A DNA stretch of 45,753 nt from Haplomitrium mnioides (Eukaryota; Marchantiophyta; Haplomitriopsida; Calobryales): positions 17,551 through 63,303 of the forward strand of contig JBNGIS010004689.1 in NCBI GenBank assembly GCA_049999725.1, written 5' to 3'. A model generated the notes under the pieces. That model was not told the DNA's origin and searched no databases. It was given only the letters and a program-made list of their open reading frames with translations. Shown here piece by piece: positions 30,892 through 40,517 of the stretch. Numbering within the stretch: position 1 is the stretch's first letter; every line of letters starts with the position of its first letter. A program made the translations under genes and the position numbers.

Positions 30892-33599
30892 TGTCAGTTG
30901 GTGAAGTGAGGCACTAATGAAAATTTTTAAGTTTGGAAACAACATTGGAGCATTTCTTATCTTTTAGGTGCTAAGATACTCGAGAGGCATCCGAGTATCT
31001 AATATCAGTGATTGGAAGAGAGGGTTGTCCAACTATTCGTTCAGAAGGGCATCAAAAAGGAGGAATCAGGACCAGGACGGGGAAGGACAGGACACTCTCT
31101 AGAGATATTGAGAAGAGACTCGCAAGGAGGTTGAGGGTAGAGTGATCTCAGAAGAAGAAGAAGATTTAGGTCTGGGTGAGGAAGATTAGGGAAATTGGAT
31201 AGGATCAACGACTCAATGTCAAGTGAGAAGAGTTTAAGATAAAGCAAGGAGCTCCATTGTTATTCTTGACTATTAGGACAGTGGCAGGGCTCGATAGCAA
31301 AAAAAAGGGAAGACACCTCCAACACAACCAGAATCGAAGGATTGGAAGTAGAAGGAAGAATGCTACAACCATGGGAAGGCAACGACAACACATAGGTCGG
31401 GGGACGCTCTGTTCCATCTAGTATTAACGGGCTTCATCGGGGTCTGAATTGATTTTGGTCTTTCGAAGTCCTTCTTCTATCGGAGATCTGTCGGTAGTAT
31501 TGGGGTTTGTCAAAGCATCGAAGTTGACTGTATCAGATTGATTCTCTTCCAACAGAGCAGAGTGGTTAGACTTCCCTTCGAAAAGCGGTGTCGGGATGCG
31601 TCCTTTATTTCTATTGAGCACGAGGGTCCAACTTCCCTTTCAAAGAAAGCATCGGGCAGAGCTCTATCGGAGCAAGTCACCTATTGGGGTTGACCATCAG
31701 AAGTTATAGTTAATCATCGAGTTTGCGGTCGTTGATCGGGATTCATTGAGGATGAGCGGGGTCCCAACAGGTTTATAGTCTTCCAAAGTCTATCCTTCAT
31801 CGGGGTTGTTCGTTTCTATCAGGTCTGGTCAAACTTCAGAGTTGAGTGTCCTTGGTCCGATCCTTCGGGCACGCATGGTGGTCCAACTTCCACTTGGAAG
31901 ACAACGACAGGTGGCACTCCATCGGAAGAAGTCAACCATCGGAGTTGACCATCAGAGCTATCGGTGCTAATCGGGATATGTCGTCTAGGATCGTGGTCTG
32001 CTTTCAACTGCTCGGACTCGCGCGGATCCTACCTTCATTGGATTAGCCTTTTGGATCTGCGCCAATCTCACCTTCATTGGATCAGCCTTTCAGATTTGCA
32101 CCAAGCTCACCTTCATTGGATCAGCCTTTCAGATCTCTGCCAAGCTCACCTTCATCAGATCAGCCTTTCAAATTTGCACCAAGCTCACTTTCATCAGATT
32201 AGCCTTTCGGATCTGCGCCAAGCTCACTTTCATCGTATCAGCCTTTCGGATGTGTGCCAAGCTCACCTTCATCAGATCATCCTTTTGGATTTGCGCCAAG
32301 CATACCTTAATGAGATCAGCCTTTCGAATCTGTGCCAAGCTCACCTTCATCAAATCAGCCTTTCAGATTTGCACCAAGCTCACCTTCATCGGATCAGCCT
32401 TTCGTATTTGCACCAAGCATACCTTCATCGGATCATCCTTTTGGATCTCCGCCAAGCATACCTTCATCGGATCTGTGGCAAGTTCACCTTCATCGGATCT
32501 GCGCAAAGGTTACCTTCATCGGATCAGCCTTTCAGATCTACGCCAAGTTTGTCTTCATCGGATCTGGCTGATCTTCGGCATCCTCAAAACATGTGTTGTT
32601 CCAACAAGAAATAGTTACACTCAAGAACGACCAAGAAAGGGTTGGGATGGAAAGCCAAAATTGGGGAGAAACGATGAGGGAGTATAGATTGTCTTGCTTC
32701 AACATGTGAAGGATTGAATATCTTGTACAAGAAACACAACGAAGGATAGGGAAGGGAATTTCAGTGACATTTTACTTGAAGCGAGTGAACTCGTGCAGGA
32801 GGGCTATCAAGGGTGGAGGTGGACTGGAGGGGCGGTGAGAATCGCTGGGTAGGAGGCTCTAGAGACTCAGGAAATCCAGATGTACTCATTCTTGTAGGCA
32901 GGCCAACATTCAGAGGTGGATCGATACTTGAAAAAGAAGAGGATTCCTTCGCCCTAGAATTCATGAGAGGCAACCAAGGGGGGATCTCGGTGTCAACTTA
33001 GCATTGGTATGTGGAGGAGCATCAATCCTAGGAACGTTTGGAGGGCGCTGTTGGTTTAAACATTCACGTGGAGCTAAGAAAGGAGTGGTCGCGTTTGTGC
33101 CCCCGCACTGCGTGGAAGATCCAGTCAAAGTTCTGGGTGGAATGGGTTGGCCAACAGTCGAGAGGACTGTCTTGCTGAGGGGAAAGTTAATCTGACCTCT
33201 TCTGATCTTGTGGAAGTAAATCCAAGACCCTCTAGCAATAGAGGCAAGAAAACTATCTAGATAGGGTGTATGGGTTGGGTGATGTGGGAGTGTTGATTTG
33301 TTGTTGGCGCTTGGCGATTTCTGTTGTCTGGTGTGGGTACATGTGTTATTGAGGTCACTCAAAATAGATGGACTAATGGTGAAGTGTAGAGTGTGAGTGC
33401 TGAAGTAGCTTGCCTTGTGGATTCCTAGATTAGCATAAGTATACTTAGATTCGTAGTTGACTAGAATTGCAGATTGTTATGACCAAAGGCAACAACTCAC
33501 AACGAGACAGAACTATAGTCACTATCCCCTTTGTATTGTACATTTTGCATCTTGAGCTTATATCATAAGCAAGAAGCCTTTTGTCAGCTTTAAAGTATT
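30892..33599 (+). repeat. 3' LTR of GypA, truncated at its right end
   Basis: It starts TGTCAGTTGGTGAAGTGAGG and follows the 5' LTR throughout, including the 39-bp array. Similarity ends at aaagtattgag (33592-33602), which corresponds to 18560-18570 in the 5' LTR. The final 220 or so bases are absent, replaced by the TIR element. Confidence 0.88.
32033..32552 (+). repeat. 39-bp tandem array in the GypA 3' LTR
   Basis: Eleven full 39-bp units (32033-32461) are followed by two shortened 26-bp units (32462-32487 and 32488-32513), one more 39-bp unit and a partial unit. The two short units each lack 13 bp of the ggatcagcctttcg half. Because 26 is not a multiple of three, reading frames shift between the two ends of this array, unlike in the 5' copy. 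Confidence 0.95.
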
Positions 33600-34176
33600 G
33601 AGGAGCAAGTCTCCTTCGCCAGCCTCAGCCCTCCACTCACCCACTCGAAGTTACCTTACTAGCCAAAGTTCCCTGCATAAAACCCACGTTCGCCCCATCT
33701 CTTGTCTGCTCCCAGCTCCTTGTTCCTCGGCTTGCCTCCCAACCCGATGAGAAAAATCAATAAAATGATAGATACAATGAGCCCCCGTCGAAGGGCTTAC
33801 CATCTTTGAAGAAAGGTAGCAGGAACCCAATTTCATACACTTGTCTCATTGGACTTGGCCACTTTCCTTGCACCTAACTTTAATCCTAAATTTAGTTGTA
33901 GCTAANNNNNNNNNNTTTAGTTGTAGCTAACTAATGTTACTTGTCTCTTGTCACTATTGGCCAAATCCCTAAGCCAATTTTAGTTTGTACAGGAATTTCC
34001 AGCCAAAACTAAAGGTCCTTACACTTTGGCAACTCCTTTGGCTAATTTTAGAGAGCTCTTTTTTTTCCATTTAATGCCCTTGTAAAGTCCCCTTTGGCCT
34101 TTCTTTGTTTGCATCCACTAGACTTAGCGGGGTATTTCATTTGCTCTTTTATTGTTTTTAATTAGTGTATCTCTTC
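33600..34176 (+). repeat. left terminal inverted repeat
   Basis: It matches the reverse complement of 37393-37920 from gaggagcaagtct to a final attagtgtatctcttc block. Shared landmarks include ttcccaaccc-atga, gatacaatgagccc, gacttggccacttt, tttagttgt-gctaactaa and atttcatttgct. It contains the N gap. Confidence 0.88.
33891..33930 (+). other. 10-N scaffold gap with a duplicated 15-bp flank
   Basis: The N run is 33906-33915. The 15 bases before it (33891-33905) and after it (33916-33930) are the same: tttagttgtagctaa. The right TIR has only one copy of this word (as tttagttgtggctaa). The gap is therefore probably an overlap between two contigs that was not merged, with little or no sequence missing. 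Confidence 0.85.
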
Positions 34177-35462
34177 TTTAGGCCATGATACCATAGGAGA
34201 GGGGCAATGGCCTTGGTGGTTGTTCTTGTTTTTATTCCTCCCAACTTGATACAAAACTTTCTTTGATTCCTTTTCCTCTTCATTCATTTTGTGCCCAATA
34301 AATCTCTTGAAACGAAGAAGAATGTGTTCTCAGGGTTAACGACGGCTTGGTACTTGGAAATTTGGCCCACCAAATTTTTCCATTCTTAGTGTATGCAACC
34401 ATAGAAGGAGTAGTTCGCTGCCCCTTCAGCGTCGGTGACAGTCGTCGGCTTACCTCCTTCCATGGTCACCAAAGCAAAGTTTGTGGTTCGGAGGACAACT
34501 CCCACAACTTCCTCTACCATGACCATGACGGGCCCGACATGGTTCCTATGTCTCCCTTTTCTAGTGGCTGATGGAAACTTCTCCCCTGTCGCCTCGGTTT
34601 TTTTGGGTTTTTTTTCGATTTTTTGTGTTTAACGTGGTATAGTATAGCACTTTGAGCCTATTAGACCCTAGCCCATCTCGACACAGAAAAGTGAAACTAC
34701 TCGAGAAGTCATCAGCGATATTTAGAGCAAAGGGCTTTTCCCTGGACAATACTATAGCCATTTTCTATCATATTATGTTTCTCAGCCCTCAACATACCTT
34801 TCCCTTGTACATTGCCGTATTATGTATCCCATGTTATATTTTCCCTATTGTGTATACTCTGTTCTGTAACCTATGTGCTCTGTATCCCATGTTTCTCCTT
34901 TGTTTTTCATATGCTATGTAAATTTAGTATTTGATCAACATCCCCATTAACGTGGAATTTAAGGGTGCTCTATTCACAATGTCTTTGAGGGGTTTTGTTA
35001 ATTTTTATTTTATTCTATTTAAAGATATTATTTTATTAATAAGCCCTTATATTATTTTCTATTATATTTTATTATTAATTGGGGACTCTACTTCCCTTAT
35101 AAGATAGTCGCAGTATAAAACTCCACTCCTATTGTTTAATCTAGTTTATATTATTATATTATCATTTTCCTTATGATACTATATTATATTATATTTTAAA
35201 TTTATTTATTCTTTTTATTTTACTGTTTTATTATTCATTATTTTATTTTTCCTTCTTTCTTTTCTTCTTCCTTCTTTCTCTCTACTCCTCTTCTCTCTTT
35301 CTTTCTTTTCTCCCCCTTCCCTTCTTCTTTCTCCTTTTCATTTCTTTTCTTTTCTTACCTTTCTCTTCACCTCTTCTTTTTCCTTTTCTTTTCTTCTTTC
35401 TACCTTCTCTTCTTGTTTCCCCTTCTCTTTTTCTTCCCTTCCTCTTCCCTTTTTCCCTCCCC
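34177..35462. other. TIR element interior: AT-rich and CT-rich blocks
   Basis: 34177-34940 is mixed sequence with short frames and no domain. 34950-35240 is very AT-rich, with runs of tatt and ttat. 35245-35462 is almost pure C and T on the plus strand (cttctttc-type), a low-complexity tract. No transposase-like frame was found on either strand; the reverse frame at 35282-35527 is a Lys/Glu/Arg-only translation of the CT tract. Confidence 0.6.
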
Positions 35463-35469
35463 GTGCCAC

Positions 35470-36660
35470 GAACTATGGCAGAACGAGGACAGAGATTGAA
35501 GAAGGAAAGGGAGAACGACATTCCCACAGGAATTGCGTTAGAGGACTTTGATTGTTGCCTAGAGAGGAATTGATCAAGCGCCTAGAGGGATTGAATGCGC
35601 GAGGAGAGGGAGTAAATTGATTGGCGAGAATGAGGAGGATTTGATTTGAGGGAGTGTTCGCAGGTGCAAGAAGTATGGGATGGCAAGGAGAAGTGGATCG
35701 CACGCCGAGGAAGGGATTGATGTGCACAGAAAAGGGATCAATTCGCAGGGAGTGGCGAGGAGGAATGGATAGCGCGAGGAGATTTTAGTCGAGCAAGAGG
35801 TGGAATCGAAGGCCTCGTGGAGGAATTGGATTGCACGAAGGCTGGAGGAGGTTGAATCGTGCGAAGTCATGGAGGAGATCTGATCGTCGAGGAAGGCTTG
35901 AAGGATGGAATTGAGTAGAGGATTGAATTGAAAGGAGTTGAGCGTAGAGATTTGATGGGAGGGAGGAAGTAGATCACAAGCCGACGAGATTTGCACGAGG
36001 GGGAGGATCAAAGAGAGAAGCTGAAGCGCGAGGGAGAGTGATCACTGGTTGAAGGAGGTTTGAGCACAGAAAATCGATTGAGGACAGGGAGGATGGGGTC
36101 GAATGCCAGAGAATTGTGCAAGGAGATTGAGCGCATGCACAAAATGGATCGTAGGGGTGTTGGTATTTCAAGACGATTAAAAACACTAATCATGATGTGA
36201 CACTTCAATTGTTGCATTGTGTCCATGCTCATTGCAGCTGTGTTCTTTGCAATTCCAAAAGCATGTTTATGCTTCTCACACACTGTAAACACAATTCCTC
36301 TACCCCACAGATGAATTTCAGGTCAATAGAATGTCATTGTAGGGGTAGAGATTGAATGCGCAGGAGAATGTCGAGGAAAAGATTGAATGGTCAGGAAACT
36401 TGATCGTCAGAAAGAGGGGATGTATCACGGGGAGATTGGATCGCATGGCAGGCAGGAAGTGAATCTTCAAGGGGGAAGATTGGATTTGAAGGATTTGATC
36501 GGCCAGGGGGAATTGATTGAGGCCAGAGAGGAATTGTGTGTGCAGGGAGAGGGAAAGTTGAAGGAAGGGATTTATCAGGAGAATTTGATCGCAGAACAGG
36601 GAATCGTGATCGTCAGGAGGAGGAGGACCAGAAATCGATTGAGGGAGGGCAGGCGTAGGT
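35470..36660 (+). repeat. GA-rich degenerate array with a ggaattgatt/gcgaggag theme
   Basis: Short imperfect units, roughly 15-33 bp, repeat a ga-ggaattgattg sequence joined to gcgcgaggagag-like words. The array is interrupted at 36159-36338. Its reverse-complement counterpart makes up 44990-45753. Frames through it carry no domain. Confidence 0.75.
36159..36338. repeat. 180-bp non-repetitive insertion flanked by 8-bp direct repeats
   Basis: The GA-rich array is broken by 180 bp of ordinary composition. gtaggggt stands on both sides (36151-36158 and 36339-36346), as an 8-bp target duplication would. No clear terminal inverted repeat is visible, so the type is unknown (hAT elements make 8-bp duplications). 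Confidence 0.5.
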
Positions 36661-36711
36661 AGGATGTCAATCACAAACAAGGAGGAGAAGATTCCAAACC
36701 AGATGCTGGAT

Positions 36712-37392
36712 CAAGGATTGGAATCTCATGTGTTCGTCATCGTTCGAGTCCCTGGGAAGCCTGATATTAAAATTCCAATAGGGACATAAGCCGAGGGAGT
36801 TCTTCATGATTGGATGGCGTTTGACGTAGGAGCTACTTGGCAGTATGATTGATGAAGCACATGTTCACCCCAATCACAAATTTTCAAGCTACAGTCTCAG
36901 TGATGGTGGTGTGCGAGTAAACGCAGAGTTTTTGGTGTTGGGAAATGGAAGAATTGAACGACCAATTGGGAGGGCCCAAATGATAGTTGAGGCTGATGGA
37001 ATGTAGTCAAACATGTGGAAATGTATGGTTCGGATACTCCACAATACTTGAATTTTGTGAATGGGGGTGCCATCATTTACACTCCTGATTGCAAAGTTTT
37101 CAAATCTGCGGTTGGTGATGTGTACATGATCCATTCTCGGGAGGATTGACTAAGAAGAGCTTCAAGATTGGACAAACAATTGTCGATTTAGAGCAACTTG
37201 AAGGCTAAACTGGTTGGGATGATGTGCGAGGCGTTATTGAAACCACAGATCCATCACAGATATACGAGCGAAGGTCGATGGATAGGTTCCCTGTGGACAA
37301 GTAGAGTACCCTTGATGGCCACGTCGTGATAGTCGGGGATGCTTGTATTCTGCCCAAGGTGGAGAGAGTTCAGCGCCCAGATGCTTGGAAGA
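36712..37392 (+). pseudogene. captured FAD-dependent monooxygenase-like fragment (zeaxanthin-epoxidase type fold)
   Basis: The pieces read in order like a class A flavin monooxygenase. GLESHVFVIVRVPG stands near 36715. A +2 frame then runs with EFFMIGWRLT, LLGSMIDEAHVHPN, SLSDGGVRVNAEF and IVEADGM (36983-37003), followed by TAG where Trp is expected (37004-37006). The +1 frame continues GSDTPQYLNFVNGGAIIYT; the +3 frame continues LEQLEG, GWDDVRGVIETTDPSQIYERR, SMDRFPVDK, a TAG, and LDGHVVIVGDA (37309-37352). The family has VGADG-WS, F-GW, I-RRD-YDR and a GDA-H motif in this order. Several stops and frame changes make it non-functional. It ends exactly at the right TIR. The N-terminal dinucleotide-binding GxGxxG is not seen. 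Confidence 0.6.
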
Positions 37393-37920
37393 GTTGCACT
37401 AATAAAAAGAAATAAAAAAGCAAATGAAATCCCTCAACTAAATCTAGAAGATGAAAAAGGAGAAAAACCAATTGGAACATTACAAGTGCATTAAGGGAAG
37501 AGAAGCTGTCTAAAATTAGCCAAGGGAGTCGCCAAAAATTGTGAGGACCTTTAATTTTGAGGAACTAAAATTGGCAAAAGGATTTAGCCAAAAAGGGCAA
37601 AGGGACAAGTAACATTAGTTAGCCACAACTAAACTTAGGGTTAAAGTTAGTTGTAGGGAAAGTGGCCAAGTCAAATGAAACAAGTGCATAAAAAAAGGTT
37701 CTTGCAACCTTTCACTTGGGAGGGTATACCCTTTGACGAGGGCTCATTGTATCATCCTTGAGTTGATTTTTCATTGGGTTGGGAAGCAAGCGGAGGAACG
37801 GGGAGTGGGGAGCGGACAAAGTACAAGGTGAGCGTGGTTTTGTGCATAGAACCTATGCAAGTGAGGTTACTTCTAGTGGATCAGCAGAAGGCTCTCGTTG
37901 GTGAAGTAGACTTGCTCCTC
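37393..37920 (-). repeat. right terminal inverted repeat
   Basis: Reverse complement of 33600-34176. It ends cttgctcctc at 37920. It carries a single copy of the 15-bp word that flanks the N gap in the left TIR. Confidence 0.88.
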
Positions 37921-39340
37921 AAAATTTTCTTGTGCACAATTTCACTTCTTCAATATCTATACTTGTGATAGTTCAAGCCTCTACCTTACTTGGGAGGACA
38001 ACTTGGGAGGATCCCCCCTCTAGAGCCAGGGAGGGTGAGCTCAACAATTGCTGAGAAAAAGAATTGCTAGCGAAATCCATGCCAAAGGTTCAATCTTGTG
38101 AGATTTCGTGTGGGCCTGAAGAATCTTGGTGAGGTATGCTCCCAACAAAAGAGAAAGGAGGCAAAATCGGGCAGCACGGTGGAGTTGGGTGCAAGGGGTG
38201 TTTGAGAGGAGTTCCTCCTAAGTGAGAGAGTTATAAGATACACCTTTTGTGAGGCAGAATATAAACTCTCTCGACTGAATGGGTGTTTAAGCAGCTGGTG
38301 GTGGTACGAGAAAGGGGGGCAGCCAGAATATGAGAGTAGCCAACAAGTATTTCAGGTTCGTGAGAGGTGGAGGAGCCAACCGATCTGAAGACCAACAATT
38401 GAAATCAACACAAGAGCACTTCGTTGGGGAAACAAGATGGACCAGAATGATCAAAGGAGGACCTCCAACCACTGGGTATCCAAGGGCAGCACCGACCAGA
38501 AAAGAGGACCTCACAATCAATCAAATTCCTGATTTAAGGAATTGGTAGAACCGCACCAAGGGTTCTATTCGAGCTTGTTGTCTTTGGGTGTGTAATTTTA
38601 GCGTGTAGATATTCTCAATTCTATAATAGGGTTAGGAAGGGAGTGTGAAAACACTCAAGACACTACTAGAGAAAGTAGGCTGTCATTTTATAACATAGAT
38701 TCAAAATTCTGTTTTTGGTAGTAAATTTCAGCATAGGGGAGGAGGAGTGAGGGCTAGGGACACATTAAAGTTGATGAAAATCTGTTGTCACAGATCTGGA
38801 CCTGGTACCAAGGAGGGGTCAGACCTGTCATTCTTGCACTCCATAGATCAGCCACCTTCACTTGAGGGCGAGCAAGAATAAAGTGGAGTAAAAGCTCCTT
38901 TTCGGTCTCTCAAAGCTCTGTTCTAGACCTGAAATGACTTGGACCAGTTTTCAAGTGAATAGAAAAGCAAAGAGGAGTGCACAAACCTGAATCAAAACCA
39001 GTCCAACACCCTCCTTAAACACTCAAATCGACAAAGTGTCGGTCACTCCCACAACAAGTAACCCATAAAACTTTACTTCGACGCCTATGGCAATGTGGCG
39101 TTGTTTTTTAAGCATAGCACCCTAGCGGCAGGGCTGACATCTCCCCTTTCAGGTACCTAGACTTCTTCTTCAAGTTTAGCCCAAAAAAACATTCCAAGAA
39201 GGAAAAGGAGAACTTCTCTTACACCTTGGCTCTCCCACCACTATAGAGGGAGCCACGCTAGATCACTTACTTGTGCTACCACTATTGTTGATGAGTTCTC
39301 TAGAGCTTCAACCTCCAACAATAACGGTGAAGCTGCATTC
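37921..39340. other. non-coding stretch between the TIR element and copia 2
   Basis: Short frames only; the 72-codon frame at 38330-38548 shows no domain. I looked for the missing end of the GypA 3' LTR and for gag-pol continuation and saw neither. Sequence right of copia 2 (from 44505) continues this locus. Confidence 0.5.
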
Positions 39341-39345
39341 TTCTC

Positions 39346-40300
39346 TGTTGGAAATGTATCTTAGCTGCTGTAAATATATGGTTAGGAGTTTTTATTTTTC
39401 TGATCTGTATAGTTTCTTGTGAGCCTATCAGCTAGTTTAGGTAGCTTTTAAATTAGAGACAGTTCAGGAAATGCTGACACATGGGTGCACCTGATGGTGA
39501 CACGTGTCAGCATTAGGAGGCTCTAAGGAAAATTATTCCTTAGCCTCAGAAGCAAGCTCATGCAGTCGTATGCATGAGCACACACAAAGAAAGTCTCGTA
39601 GATACAGGTAAGGGAATATGCAGCTGGTAGAGCTGCCCCTGTCCATACTCGAGCCATGGTCTTCTTCACCTGTTGAAGTCCATCGCTTGACCGATTCAAG
39701 CCCACAGAGATTATTTGGGCATCATAGGAAACCAGGTAGTTTCATGGTTTTGTACAGCTTATATAAATCGAAAGAGTTGATGCTCATTGCATCCTCAGTT
39801 ATCCAAAACTTCTTCAAGTGTCTTAAAGAGCAGAGTACGAGCTCATGCTTGAGTTCGTGAGGAGGTATCGAGTAGGTATCGAGCATCAGAGTGTTTAAGA
39901 ACGTGAGAAGGAGGCGAATATCTGAGCATCGAAGAACAACGAATAGTTTCCCGTTTTTCGACTTTCCTGCATATTCGCGCATTTGACGTTTTACGTTTTC
40001 GAGTAAGGCGTTTTCGTTTTCAACAGGCGATGGGGCGACGGGCGAGTTCCTGACAAAAATCGCATCCTACCCTAATCGCGATTTTCGCCCCCCTTTTCGA
40101 TTCTGATTTCTGCTGATTCATGAAGTTGGTTCTGGAGCATTGCCATTCTGTTTTCTGGGGTATCGCGATCTGCTGTCTGCTCCTTTTCAACTCTGATTTT
40201 ATCTGCTATCTCCTTCAAATCATATTTCCTGTTAAGTGCTCTCTCTCTTCACAGCCTTATCAACTCTTCACGTGGATTTCAAAGTTATTATTTTCCAATA
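39346..40300 (+). repeat. 5' LTR of copia 2
   Basis: The TATA box TATATAAA is at 39770-39777. A palindromic G-box region lies at 39472-39512. A small tandem duplication, ggtatcgagta/ggtatcgagca (39864-39885), is absent from the 3' copy. Confidence 0.94.
39472..39512. promoter_or_regulatory. inverted repeat with G-box in the copia 2 LTR
   Basis: The arms TGCTGACACATG (39472-39483) and CACGTGTCAGCA (39501-39512) are reverse complements except for one base. The right arm contains CACGTG, the ACGT-core site of plant bZIP and bHLH factors. The 3' LTR copy (43638-43678) has one more change in the right arm. It lies upstream of the TATA box, in U3. Confidence 0.75.
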
Positions 40301-40316
40301 GCTTATGAGCCCACGA
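40301..40316 (+). promoter_or_regulatory. degenerate primer-binding site of copia 2, overlapping gag start
   Basis: gcttatgagcccacga follows the LTR. Only GAGCC fits the usual iMet site TGGTATCAGAGCC, so the site is weak or diverged. The gag ATG at 40305 lies inside it. Confidence 0.35.
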
Positions 40317-40517
40317 GTTGATTCTAGTATTGGGAGCACCGTCCAGAAATTTCGAGGAAAAGATTTTCATCTTTGGAAATTGAAGATGCAAATGGTCTTG
40401 GTGAGCCAAGATATGTGGAAAGTCATTGAGGATCCCCAAGCTGAACTGGCTCTCCTCTTTGAAGAAATGTCAGGAGTTGACATCAAAAGAGAGAGGCAGA
40501 GTTATCAGGTTGGGTGA
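40305..40517 (+). pseudogene. gag: copia 2 gag, N-terminal remnant
   Basis: MSPRVDSSIGS, then VQKFRGKDFHLWKLKMQMVL, is the conserved start of copia gag (F-G-xNFHLWK-KM-xxL). The remaining gag, the CCHC knuckle and the N-terminal half of the protease are missing: by codon 60 the sequence turns into protease C-terminal coding in another frame. The stop at 40515-40517 is a consequence of that junction. Confidence 0.85.

Larger units (their letters stand above)
15832..33599 (+). mobile_element. large Ty3/gypsy LTR retrotransposon (GypA), split and 3'-truncated
   Basis: The 5' LTR is 15832-18797. The internal region, in order gag, protease, RT, RNase H, integrase (Ty3/gypsy order), runs 18798-30891. 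The partial 3' LTR is 30892-33599. A chromovirus at 22394-28572 sits inside the RT domain. A polypurine tract precedes the 3' LTR. All coding parts carry stops or frameshifts. The last 220 or so bases of the 3' LTR, and hence any target duplication, are missing where the TIR element starts. The two LTRs differ visibly throughout, so the insertion is old. I saw no chromodomain in the integrase tail, so it is probably a non-chromovirus lineage (Tat/Athila-like by layout, not proven). Confidence 0.9.
33600..37920. mobile_element. long-TIR DNA transposon, Mutator-like, carrying a gene fragment
   Basis: The ends are inverted repeats: 33600-34176 and 37393-37920, both beginning GAGGAGCAAGTCT when read inward. 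Identity is clearly high but imperfect (about 75-80% by eye). No transposase was recognised, so it is non-autonomous. Long TIRs plus a captured piece of a nuclear-type gene are the features of Pack-MULEs. I found no convincing 9-bp target duplication (taaagtatt left, aaaattttc right), so the superfamily is an inference. Confidence 0.7.

Noticed and set aside
35282-35527. Lys/Arg/Glu-rich reverse frame
   Set aside because: Translation of a CT-rich low-complexity tract.
36889-37134. 81-codon reverse frame
   Set aside because: Antisense to the FAD-monooxygenase-like fragment, whose motifs read on the plus strand.
33591-37929. 9-bp target duplication for the TIR element (taaagtatt / aaaattttc)
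   Set aside because: Only five of nine positions match in AT-rich sequence; not distinguishable from chance.
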